Made by a program: the position numbers and the translations under genes
The notes under the pieces: generated by a model
What the model saw: the letters and a program-made list of their open reading frames with translations, nothing else
Told to the model about the DNA's origin: nothing
Database searches by the model: none
Part shown: positions 15,101 through 22,665 of the stretch, piece by piece
Layout of the letters: each line of letters starts with the position of its first letter
How positions within the stretch are numbered: position 1 is the stretch's first letter
Assembly (NCBI GenBank): GCA_016207825.1
Contig: JACQZI010000002.1
Span: forward strand, 1 to 52,071
Direction of reading: 5' to 3'
From: Planctomycetota bacterium
GTDB lineage: Bacteria > Planctomycetota > MHYJ01 > JACQXL01 > JACQZI01
Length of the DNA: 52,071 bases

Positions 15101-16690
15101 TTATTTACTTTCAACCGGATAGATATTATATTTTTTCAGGGTCAATTCATTATCAAATGTTTTCTTAAATGCATCCAGGAACTTCTTTATTTTTTTGTCT
15201 GATTCTATCGCATTGTCCCATACTATATAACAAGGACTGACGTAAGGGTATTTGCCGGATTTAATCGCCTCTTCATCCAAAGGTGAGATTCCGTCAATCT
15301 TTAATGTTTTCACCTTGCTAGTGTTCAGCTGGGTTTGGTCCGTTATGATAACAATCCCAAGGCTGTTTTTATCTTGAGAGGCTAAATCAATGATTTGGCC
15401 GGTAGAACACTTCATCGTTATCGCCAGGGGAGGGGGAATTTTCAAATAAGAATCAAAAAACCTTTTGCGTAGAGAATAAACAGTGATTTTCCCTTTCAGG
15501 TCAGTAGAGATTTCAGACCAGTCGGTTATTTTACCGGAAAGTATTCCTTTTAATTTTTCGGAACTCATGTTTTCCATATCAGCAAGTTTGTCAGAGACGA
15601 TCAATCTGTTCGGGATTATACCGATAGGATAGTAGTGAAAGTTTCTTTTCCCCAGATAGGCTTTCAGGTATTTGCTGTTCGAATAAAAAAGAGTAATATC
15701 TGCCTGGAGCACTGAAGACGCGCTATCATCCGGTTTAATCATGGCTTTGAAATCAGGAAGCCCGGCATCTTTACTGATTTTCGGGATAAGCCCGCTCACA
15801 GCTTTTGCCATGTCCGGCAGAACAGCTAAAATTATATCTGCCTGATAAATCTGTTGTTTTTCCAGGATATCTTTTTTAGCCAGATAAGCGGAAAGTTCCT
15901 GAAAAAAAACGTGTTCGGCGATTTCCGGTTTCCAGACAAGGTAGCATGCGATACTGTAAGGATATAGCCCGTTTATCAGTGTTTCGCGGGTAGGCAATAT
16001 TCCGTCTATGCTCAAGATGGTCAGATTTTTCAGGTCGGATTCAGCTAGCTCCACCATCGGAATAATTGCCAGACTGTTTTTATCCTCGCTTAGATGCTCT
16101 ATTATCTGCGAAACCGGTTTTTGGCTTACTTGGGGCTGTTCAGAAAAATTTAGCCATGCGGACACATTATGCCTGAAAGTTGCGTATACGGTTATTTTTC
16201 CGCTTGCTTTCGGGTTTATTTTTGACCAGTCATCCGTTTTACCTGAAAGAATATCCATTAATGAAGTCAAGCTTAAATCTGTAATGTTTTCCTGTGCTGG
16301 TTTTGCGGTTATCACCGCGATAGGGGTTAGACCGAGTTTCTTATATGGGTAAGTTTTTTCGGGTAATGCATCCTGTTTGGTATTGCCGACCATAAGAGAA
16401 CTTATGAATATATCGTATTTTTTTGGGGGTATTGTTTCTAAGGTGTCCATGATATTCTCTTTAGGCTCTATCCGGACGGCAAATTTACCCTGCTTAGCGG
16501 AATCTTTTTCCGCCAATATCTTGAAAATATCCGAAGTGATTTCTTCAAAGTTTTTTTTCAACCCCGAAGGAGCGGATATTCTGATTAAAGGCATCTGCTC
16601 TTCCGATGAGTCCTTATCATCCGCATGAGTAAAAACCATGGCAATCACCAAGAGCATCAATACGATGAGTGAAGCCGCATGTTTCTTCAT
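15101..16690 (-). CDS. Exported PstS-like protein with internal duplication
   Basis: This 529-residue protein has a signal peptide at residues 1-23 (MKKHAASLIVL... ending THA|DD). It contains two consecutive phosphate-binding-protein-like modules (about 35-300 and 300-525). The parallel motifs are LMDILSGKTDDWSKI / LKGILSGKITDWSEI, EDKNSLAI / QDKNSLGI, and SIDGILPTRETLINGLYPY / KIDGISPLDEEAIKSGKYPY. ILSGK..DWS is the PBP-like domain signature of PstS proteins. There is no ABC permease or ATPase nearby, so uptake of phosphate is doubtful. It might bind the mature product or serve as a periplasmic or surface scaffold. Confidence 0.8.
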   Translation of the reverse strand: MKKHAASLIVLMLLVIAMVFTHADDKDSSEEQMPLIRISAPSGLKKNFEEITSDIFKILAEKDSAKQGKFAVRIEPKENIMDTLETIPPKKYDIFISSLMVGNTKQDALPEKTYPYKKLGLTPIAVITAKPAQENITDLSLTSLMDILSGKTDDWSKINPKASGKITVYATFRHNVSAWLNFSEQPQVSQKPVSQIIEHLSEDKNSLAIIPMVELAESDLKNLTILSIDGILPTRETLINGLYPYSIACYLVWKPEIAEHVFFQELSAYLAKKDILEKQQIYQADIILAVLPDMAKAVSGLIPKISKDAGLPDFKAMIKPDDSASSVLQADITLFYSNSKYLKAYLGKRNFHYYPIGIIPNRLIVSDKLADMENMSSEKLKGILSGKITDWSEISTDLKGKITVYSLRKRFFDSYLKIPPPLAITMKCSTGQIIDLASQDKNSLGIVIITDQTQLNTSKVKTLKIDGISPLDEEAIKSGKYPYVSPCYIVWDNAIESDKKIKKFLDAFKKTFDNELTLKKYNIYPVESK

Positions 16691-16704
16691 AAAAAACTCC
16701 TATG

Positions 16705-17904
16705 TTAATTGTAATTATTTACTGATAAAGGCAATAATCCGTTTTTTCTTTGTTCGGCAAAATCGTTTTTCATGTATTTTCCGCATCGCCCGTAGAATAC
16801 AAACGGCCCTTGCTGGCCAGTACGCCAGAGTTTTCCGTCATCTAAGGGAATCTTATCAATATGCCCCACTATTTGCGGATCGCGCGGGCAGCCGATGATA
16901 TAGCCTTCAGAATCAACGGATATGCCGTTCCATCCGATGGCGCAACCTCTTTCAAAACCGCAAACTCCGCGATATTCTTTTTTTAGCATCCCGATTACGG
17001 CCAACTTAAAAGTTTCCCATTCTGCGCGTGATAGAACTTCTAAATCAGGATTGAACGGTGCGTATGGGGTAATATGAGGGGTTGCATTATATTTTTCGCA
17101 TAATTCCAGGATATATTCTATGTTAAATCTATTTTGCTTTGATACGGTAAATGATATTTGTCTGATAATATTGTTTTTGGCCAGGATATCCAAAGCTTTT
17201 AATGCGATATCAATTTTACGCCCGCGTATTTTAGGATATGTTTTTTTATCACCGTCGATGCTTATCTGGACAGGGAATATTTCAAACAAGTCGCGGCCGC
17301 GCTTTAAGAGATCTATATTTTTAGGGACAAGCAATCCGTTGCTGCTTAAGGCAACATAGTTAAAATACAATCCGCTTACTTTTATTTTGCTGATCATGGT
17401 TATTATTTCCGGTAACTGTGGGTGGAGAAACGGCTCGCCTCCCAAAAGATAAATAGCCCTGTGCTTGAAATCAGCGGCACGCCGGACAGACAAAAACTGC
17501 CGGCACATTTTTTCGATGACCTCAAGCGTCAGATAAGAGGATTTTACGTGTTTGCTTTTATTTTGGTTATAGCAGTGTTTGCAGGCGAAATTGCATTTTC
17601 CGGTAATCTGAAGGTTAAGCAAAAAACGCGGTTTAAAAGAAGAAGGTGCGGTCTGAAAAGATTCCATCTGATAACATTTACTCTGTTTTTTGATATTGAT
17701 CTTTCTTTGCGGGTAACATCTTTGGTAGCCGGATAAAGCAAACAGAACAAAACGCTCCGCTCTTCCGGATAAACCTTTCAACCTGATATGAATATCCGTA
17801 TCCGGTTGCAGTTTTTTTACGAAGTCGGCGAAATTCTTTCCGGAAAGAGTTAATTTCTGATGAAAAGAAGCGGTTGGATATAATTTATATTGAGGAGTAA
17901 TCAT
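16705..17904 (-). CDS. Radical SAM/SPASM enzyme with extra N-terminal domain
   Basis: This 399-residue protein has a roughly 90-residue N-terminal domain of unknown type before the core. The Fe-S motif is C104-x3-C108-x2-C111 (GKCNFACKHCYNQN), followed by YLLGGEPFLHPQL. The C-terminal part has CGFERGCAIGW...DSEGYIIGCPRDP, a partial SPASM pattern. It starts 8 nt after the HxsB-like gene, strongly suggesting the two enzymes act together, as HxsB and HxsC do. I do not see the HxsC signature, so I leave it unnamed. Confidence 0.85.
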   Translation of the reverse strand: MITPQYKLYPTASFHQKLTLSGKNFADFVKKLQPDTDIHIRLKGLSGRAERFVLFALSGYQRCYPQRKINIKKQSKCYQMESFQTAPSSFKPRFLLNLQITGKCNFACKHCYNQNKSKHVKSSYLTLEVIEKMCRQFLSVRRAADFKHRAIYLLGGEPFLHPQLPEIITMISKIKVSGLYFNYVALSSNGLLVPKNIDLLKRGRDLFEIFPVQISIDGDKKTYPKIRGRKIDIALKALDILAKNNIIRQISFTVSKQNRFNIEYILELCEKYNATPHITPYAPFNPDLEVLSRAEWETFKLAVIGMLKKEYRGVCGFERGCAIGWNGISVDSEGYIIGCPRDPQIVGHIDKIPLDDGKLWRTGQQGPFVFYGRCGKYMKNDFAEQRKNGLLPLSVNNYN

Positions 17905-17912
17905 AAGAAAAT

Positions 17913-19328
17913 TTATTGCCGCTGTTCCGATGATTCTCTTTTTGTGATATTAGTAGCGGCGGTCCACCATTCCAGTAAAGTATCTTTATGCTCGCCCATT
18001 AACAGATTCATGACGTATTGCAATTGCAGCTGCCGCAATTTACAGTGAAAATCACGCTGTTTAATTGGGATAAACCCTTCTTTGCTTCCCGAAGAGCGTA
18101 GAAGGCACGTTCCGCAATAAGGAGCCCAGATGCATTGGCGGCAGGAATTAACCAGATTGCTTAACCCGCGCAGGCCCTTGGTTTTTTCAACTAAATTATC
18201 ATAAGTCATGTTATATACGTCTCCGATTATGAAATCTTCCCCATAACCGCGCGAAGCGTCGCAGAAATATATATTTCCTGATGAATCATAAGATATTTGG
18301 TTAATACCGGCTCCACAGGGACTCCTAAAGCACATATAATCACCTCCGGTAGGGCTAAGCAATCTTTCCAAAATAGTTGTAATTGAGCCTTCTTTCATGG
18401 GGATTCCCTGTTTTTCATAAAGATTGATGCAATAGTCAACGCCTTGTTTCCAGAATTTATAAAACTCCTCGGGTGAATAACCTATTTGCTTCCAGTTAGA
18501 AATAGCCACGCCGCAGAGATTTAGCTCCCTAAGCCTAATTGTATAAATTTTTTGCTTCAGGTATTCGTCAATAATAGCTTTTGCTCCGTATTCCAGTGAA
18601 TATCGAGTAATGGTGGTTAGAGCATGTATTCTCTCATTGAATCTTTCCCTGGCATATTTTATCCACTTAACGACATTATCATAACTGCTTTTATTGCCGA
18701 GCACACGCTGTTTATCATGCAGAGATTTTGGCCCGTCCAGAGACGTGAACGGTTTTATGCCTGATTTTATGAGTTCATCAAAGATTTTTACGGTCATATT
18801 GGATAAATTCGTTGCCATGCGACAGAGTATTTTTTTATTGCCTTTATTTTTCCCCAATTTTCTGACTATATATATGACTGTCTTAAGATTCAAGAGAGAT
18901 TCGCCTCCTTGAAACTCTAAGGCAAGATTCCTGGATGGGACAGAAAGAATAAAATCAGTTATTTTATCGGCGGTTTTTTTCGACATGTTTGACGAACTGC
19001 TTTTTTCTTCTTTTGGCGAGGCGGAGTGGCAATAAATACATTGGTGAGTGCAACGGTTTGTAACAACTACAATATGAAGCGTAACAGGTTCGCAAAGAAA
19101 TGAATATCTCTGGCGCACCCCTGCTTTTATAAGGTCAAGATTATTTTTAGTGATAATAATGCCTTCTTCATCAAGCCTTTTATATAACTCCGAATTTTGT
19201 TCGGCGCGGCCGGTCATCATAAGGTTATATTCCTCCGGCGTCAATATATCCCAGGCGCCCGAGATAGTGCTGACCATGTATTTGCCGTCTATTTTCTTCG
19301 CCATCACGTCTGCTATGTAGTTTGCCAT
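17913..19328 (-). CDS. HxsB-like radical SAM/SPASM maturase
   Basis: This is a 471-residue protein. After an N-terminal region of about 80 residues (SGAWDILTPEEYNLMM) comes LHIVVVTNRCTHQCIYC with C93, C97 and C100, then LALEFQGGESLLN. This arrangement (LHI.VVT..C.H.C.YC and .EFQGGE.LLN) is characteristic of HxsB of the His-Xaa-Ser systems. A full SPASM domain follows (GDVYNMTYDNL, CRQCIWAPYCGTC, later Cys). HxsB enzymes work with HxsC, the small protein HxsD and an HxsA substrate with HxS repeats. Here two HxsD-like proteins precede it, but no HxsA is seen. I am confident of the family resemblance; the substrate is inferred to be the HTNTV peptide. Confidence 0.85.
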   Translation of the reverse strand: MANYIADVMAKKIDGKYMVSTISGAWDILTPEEYNLMMTGRAEQNSELYKRLDEEGIIITKNNLDLIKAGVRQRYSFLCEPVTLHIVVVTNRCTHQCIYCHSASPKEEKSSSSNMSKKTADKITDFILSVPSRNLALEFQGGESLLNLKTVIYIVRKLGKNKGNKKILCRMATNLSNMTVKIFDELIKSGIKPFTSLDGPKSLHDKQRVLGNKSSYDNVVKWIKYARERFNERIHALTTITRYSLEYGAKAIIDEYLKQKIYTIRLRELNLCGVAISNWKQIGYSPEEFYKFWKQGVDYCINLYEKQGIPMKEGSITTILERLLSPTGGDYMCFRSPCGAGINQISYDSSGNIYFCDASRGYGEDFIIGDVYNMTYDNLVEKTKGLRGLSNLVNSCRQCIWAPYCGTCLLRSSGSKEGFIPIKQRDFHCKLRQLQLQYVMNLLMGEHKDTLLEWWTAATNITKRESSEQRQ

Positions 19329-19345
19329 ATTTTTTTTCTTATTAA

Positions 19346-19603
19346 TTAAGAAACCGGGAATAGGGTAAAATTGCTGATAAGGGCATCATTAAATAACACG
19401 GCCATTTCCTCGAGGTCGGCCTTCTTTGATTTAGGCGTCAGGGTTATTTCATAGGCATCCTTGCAATTTTTAATTCCAGCCTTGCACTCACCGCTTAGCG
19501 CCTCTTTCGCGCCTTCAATCATGCCTTTGGTATAAATAGCCTTCTCCAGAGAGATGATAACTTTCCCTTTCCCTATGACGTAGTTTTTAAAATCACTTGC
19601 CAC
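19346..19603 (-). CDS. Short HxsD-like protein (second copy)
   Basis: GTG 19603 is preferred. It has GGAG 8-10 nt upstream and gives MASDFKNYVIGKGKVIISL, which aligns with MGNYTLGKQSVIINV of the upstream copy. An ATG at 19618 and a longer frame from 19633 are alternatives. The 85-residue protein keeps the N-terminal strand, the helix (AIYTKGMIEGAKEAL) and LFNDALISN, but it ends before the LRK..I..AL helix of the first copy. It overlaps that copy by 11 nt. It is probably a truncated duplicate that may pair with it as a heterodimer. Confidence 0.7.
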   Translation of the reverse strand: MASDFKNYVIGKGKVIISLEKAIYTKGMIEGAKEALSGECKAGIKNCKDAYEITLTPKSKKADLEEMAVLFNDALISNFTLFPVS

Positions 19604-19925
19604 TTTTTTGCACTCCATATAAAGCTGTCGCAATCAGCACTTTCCTCAATTCATCATTCTTGGCCGATTCCTGGTAAAACATCGCGTAATTCACCAGCTG
19701 GTCGTTATATTCCTTGGCCAGCTCTTCCAGGTTTTTAGGAGTGGGTTTCCCTTCCAGAGGGGTTAATTTAATCACATATCTGCCGTTTTCCCCTTCGGCT
19801 TTCCCGACAATGATGTGCGCCTTCCCCAACATGGCGTATGCCGCAGCCAACGTTGTTTCTTTGCTGTAAAGGGATGCATCAACATTTATGATTACCGATT
19901 GTTTACCTAATGTATAATTTCCCAT
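19593..19925 (-). CDS. HxsD-like small accessory protein
   Basis: This 110-residue protein has AGGAGG before ATG 19925. The features VIINVDASLYSKETTLAAAYAM, RYVIKLTPLEGK and EYNDQLVNYAMFYQ...LRKVLIATAL match the layout of HxsD (TIGR03976-type, named for LLNDYxLRE): a beta strand, a helix, then a helix carrying N..L..Y. HxsD proteins accompany HxsB/HxsC rSAM enzymes and may present the substrate. It is the first gene of the long operon, just behind the strong promoter. Confidence 0.75.
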   Translation of the reverse strand: MGNYTLGKQSVIINVDASLYSKETTLAAAYAMLGKAHIIVGKAEGENGRYVIKLTPLEGKPTPKNLEELAKEYNDQLVNYAMFYQESAKNDELRKVLIATALYGVQKSGK

Positions 19926-19948
19926 CTTCTTCCTCCTTTTATATTATC

Positions 19949-19976
19949 ATTATAATAAAAGATTATATTTTGTCAA
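19949..19976 (-). promoter_or_regulatory. Strong sigma70-type promoter of the rSAM operon
   Basis: A perfect TTGACA (19971-19976), a 16-nt spacer and a perfect TATAAT (19949-19954) lie on the minus strand. The leader is only about 17 nt and contains the Shine-Dalgarno AGGAGG. It would drive genes from 19925 down to about 9184. Confidence 0.8.
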
Positions 19977-20019
19977 ACCTTTTATCTGCCGGATGCTTAT
20001 TCCATCTTACCGCTTAAGG

Positions 20020-20727
20020 CTATTCGCTTGGGGCTTTCTCAACTACGATGGTGCATTCGCCGCGCACGGCTTGCTTTTCCATCCGCGCGATGACCTCATC
20101 CAGCGTCCCGCGGATAGTTTCTTCATACAGCTTTGTCATTTCACGCCCGATAACCGCCTTCCGGCTTCCTCCAAAACAGTCGCACATTTCTTTCAGTGTC
20201 TTGACAAGCCGGTACGGGCTTTCATAAAACACCATGGTGGCATTAGACGCGTTTGCATCAAGCAATCTCTTATGTCTCTTTGATTTCTTTAGGGGCAAAA
20301 ACCCCTCAAACAGGAAACGGTCGGTCGCCAGTCCTGAAACGGAAAGCGCTGTTACAGCCGCACTTACTCCGGGGATTGGAATGACCTTGATATTATTTTC
20401 CAGGGACTGGTTTATCAGTTCGTAACCGGGGTCGGAAATCAAAGGCGTCCCGGCGCTGGAAACCAGCGCAATATTTTCCCCGTTAAGCAGTTTCTCCATG
20501 ATTATACCCTGCTGTTTAAGCTTATGAGGAGTAGATGAGGTATACCATTTATGTTCGGTATAGCTGATTAATGGCTTTTTTATTTCATATCGCGCCAATA
20601 ATTTAAGGGTGGTATTCACGTTTTCACTGGCAATCGCATCGACTTCTTTGAGTATGCGTAAAGCGCGTAATGTGATATCTTCCAGATTGCCGATAGGCGT
20701 GCTGACAATATATAATATGCCTGGCAT
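20020..20727 (-). CDS. rsmI: 16S rRNA (cytidine-1402 2'-O)-methyltransferase
   Basis: This 235-residue SAM-dependent enzyme of the tetrapyrrole-methylase fold methylates the ribose of C1402 in the 16S rRNA decoding centre. The N-terminus LYIVSTPIGNLEDITLRAL is the RsmI signature. SSAGTPLISDPGYELI and VIPIPGVSAAVTALSVSGL follow, then FEGFLPLKK and RELTK-type GREMTKLYEET. The length fits the short RsmI form (E. coli has about 286 residues). It lies between rpsT and the rSAM operon, with an unrelated function. Confidence 0.95.
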   Translation of the reverse strand: MPGILYIVSTPIGNLEDITLRALRILKEVDAIASENVNTTLKLLARYEIKKPLISYTEHKWYTSSTPHKLKQQGIIMEKLLNGENIALVSSAGTPLISDPGYELINQSLENNIKVIPIPGVSAAVTALSVSGLATDRFLFEGFLPLKKSKRHKRLLDANASNATMVFYESPYRLVKTLKEMCDCFGGSRKAVIGREMTKLYEETIRGTLDEVIARMEKQAVRGECTIVVEKAPSE

Positions 20728-20817
20728 AGAATATTAAATTACCAGAATATCGGAATATCCCCGATGTTCATCGGGACTCCGCTTCGCTACGCAGAGTATC
20801 AGATTTTTGCCGCGGGA

Positions 20818-21114
20818 TTATTTCTTGCCGATTTTATTTACCGCTAAAGCCAAGCGGCTTTTAAGGCGGGAGGCCTTATTTTTATGGATTACCCTGCTGC
20901 CGGCGGCTTTATCGAGGACCTTAAAAACACGCCTCAAGGAAGAATAAACCGGCCCCAGATCTGCTTTCGCACCAGATTTTTCCGACTGGTGCTTGGCAAT
21001 AGTCTCGCGGATAGACCTCATGGCAGTTTTTACCCGGCTTTTGACTTGTTTGTTAAGAAGTTTTCTTTTCTCGTTTTGCCTGGCCCTTTTTTGTGCTGAT
21101 AAAGAATGCGCCAT
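20818..21114 (-). CDS. rpsT: 30S ribosomal protein S20
   Basis: This is a 98-residue, very Lys/Arg-rich helical protein. SAQKRARQNEKRKLLNKQVKSR, VFKVLDKAAGSRVIHKNKASRLKSRL is the standard S20 pattern; S20 binds 16S rRNA early in assembly. AAAGGAAA precedes ATG 21114. The leader contains GACTATAGTC inside a broader imperfect palindrome (21139-21161), which might take part in leader regulation; that is speculative. Confidence 0.96.
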   Translation of the reverse strand: MAHSLSAQKRARQNEKRKLLNKQVKSRVKTAMRSIRETIAKHQSEKSGAKADLGPVYSSLRRVFKVLDKAAGSRVIHKNKASRLKSRLALAVNKIGKK

Positions 21115-21201
21115 GTTTTAATTTCCTTTCTTGTGGTTTAAGACTATAGTCCTAACCACTGAAAATCTGATTAAAGTTATCGTGGAACGATTTTCTTGTT
21201 T

Positions 21202-22584
21202 TTATGCAAAATCCTTATATTTTTCCACTTTCTTTGAAGCGTCTTTATAATTAAAATCTATTTCCAGTATTTTCTTGAATTCTTCCACGGCTTCTTTGAT
21301 GTTCTTGTTATCCTCATAAGCCCGGGCTAAAAGATAACGCAATTCCTTGGTTTGCTCCGTGGTTAATGCACCGGCTTCCAATGACTTTTTAAACTGCGTG
21401 ATTGCCAGGTCATAGTGTTTTTTCCTGATGAATGCTTCGCCCAGGTATCTATAGGAAGCAACGCGCCGTTTTGGGTCGCGCGCGGCCATCTGGAATTCGG
21501 TGATTGCCTCGTCTATTTCACCGGCGGCATAAAGGGCCGTGGCCAGCTGGAAATGGAGCGTCATATCGGTCGGATGCGCCTTCACCCTGCTGCGATATTC
21601 TTCTATCTGGAACTTGCGTTTTTCCGCCTTAAGTGCGTCTGCCTTGGTTTTCAATGCCTGGTTATCCGGATTCATGGTCGCTTCTTTCTGCAATTGGGCA
21701 ATTTCCTTGTCAAAATTCATTATTTTTATATCCCCGATACGCATCGCAAGCATCCCATCCGAAGGGCTGATTTTAGCGGCTTTCTGGTATGTTTCCAAGG
21801 CTTTATCATATTTCTTTTTCTGTATATACAACTCCCCTATTTTCTTCAATGAGACAATATTCTGCGGGCTGTCCGGATTTTCGTCAATGATTGCTTCCAG
21901 TCTCTTTATTTCACCATCTACATCGCCTTTTACGAGCTGGCCGGCTTTTTCGAGTTCCACGGCTTTATCCCTATCCTTTATGACATCGCGCGATGATTTG
22001 GCAGTCGCCCATCCGCCTCTTTCGATGGTAGTCAGCGCCGCTAAATCTTTCATGGCGCGCGGAGCATCCGGATCGGACGGGTTAAGGGAAAACACCTTGC
22101 GGTAACATTCCATGGCTTTTTTGACATCTTCTTTGGAACGGTAAAGCTCTCCCAGCGCCTTAAGCGAAGGCAGATGGTCGGGGGCCAGGCCAATGATTCC
22201 CTCGTATTCACGGATAGCGCTGTCCACATAGTTCATCTGGTATAAAACGCTTGCCAGCCTAGTCCGCCCCCAGATACTGATCGGGTTTTTCGCCAGATAT
22301 GCCTCACAGGTGTTTATTACATCGAGTGTTTTCTTGTTGAGCAACCCGTAGAAAAATAATTTCACCATTGGGATGAACGCGGATAAAGCCGCGCCGGTCC
22401 CGTTCGGAATACTGCCGGTTTTTATTTCGTAGCTCTTTACGATGCTTGCCCTGATAATATACCTCGCTTCGGCATGCGACGGGTCCATTTCCAGAATATG
22501 TTTGGATAAATCGATGGCGTAATCGTAGTTTTTCTTATCAAAGGCTTCCTGGGCCTTGCTGAATATTTTATCTATATCAACCAT
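21202..22584 (-). CDS. Tetratricopeptide repeat protein
   Basis: This 460-residue cytoplasmic protein, without a signal peptide, consists mostly of TPR helices. Examples are DYAIDLSKHILEMDPSHAEARY, DSAIREYEGIIGLAPDHLPSLKALGELY, KKAMECYRKVFSLNPSDP, YDKALETYQKAAKISPSDGML, and IDEAITEFQMAARDP near the C-terminus. The repeats indicate a protein-binding scaffold. No catalytic domain is seen. It lies between priA and rpsT without obvious coupling, and its specific role is unknown. Confidence 0.85.
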   Translation of the reverse strand: MVDIDKIFSKAQEAFDKKNYDYAIDLSKHILEMDPSHAEARYIIRASIVKSYEIKTGSIPNGTGAALSAFIPMVKLFFYGLLNKKTLDVINTCEAYLAKNPISIWGRTRLASVLYQMNYVDSAIREYEGIIGLAPDHLPSLKALGELYRSKEDVKKAMECYRKVFSLNPSDPDAPRAMKDLAALTTIERGGWATAKSSRDVIKDRDKAVELEKAGQLVKGDVDGEIKRLEAIIDENPDSPQNIVSLKKIGELYIQKKKYDKALETYQKAAKISPSDGMLAMRIGDIKIMNFDKEIAQLQKEATMNPDNQALKTKADALKAEKRKFQIEEYRSRVKAHPTDMTLHFQLATALYAAGEIDEAITEFQMAARDPKRRVASYRYLGEAFIRKKHYDLAITQFKKSLEAGALTTEQTKELRYLLARAYEDNKNIKEAVEEFKKILEIDFNYKDASKKVEKYKDFA

Positions 22585-22665
22585 ATTTCTTTCGTTTTAA
22601 CGTATTAAATAAGATACTATAAGCCGATTTTTTTATTCTGTCAAGTAAAAACAAAACTCTTGAGA

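Noticed and set aside
15101-16690. Phosphate transporter component
   Set aside because: No pstCAB genes are adjacent and the protein is a tandem fusion, so a simple PstS role is not supported.
16705-17904. HxsC
   Set aside because: Its position next to the HxsB-like gene suggests a partner, but the motifs I associate with HxsC are not visible, so the name is withheld.
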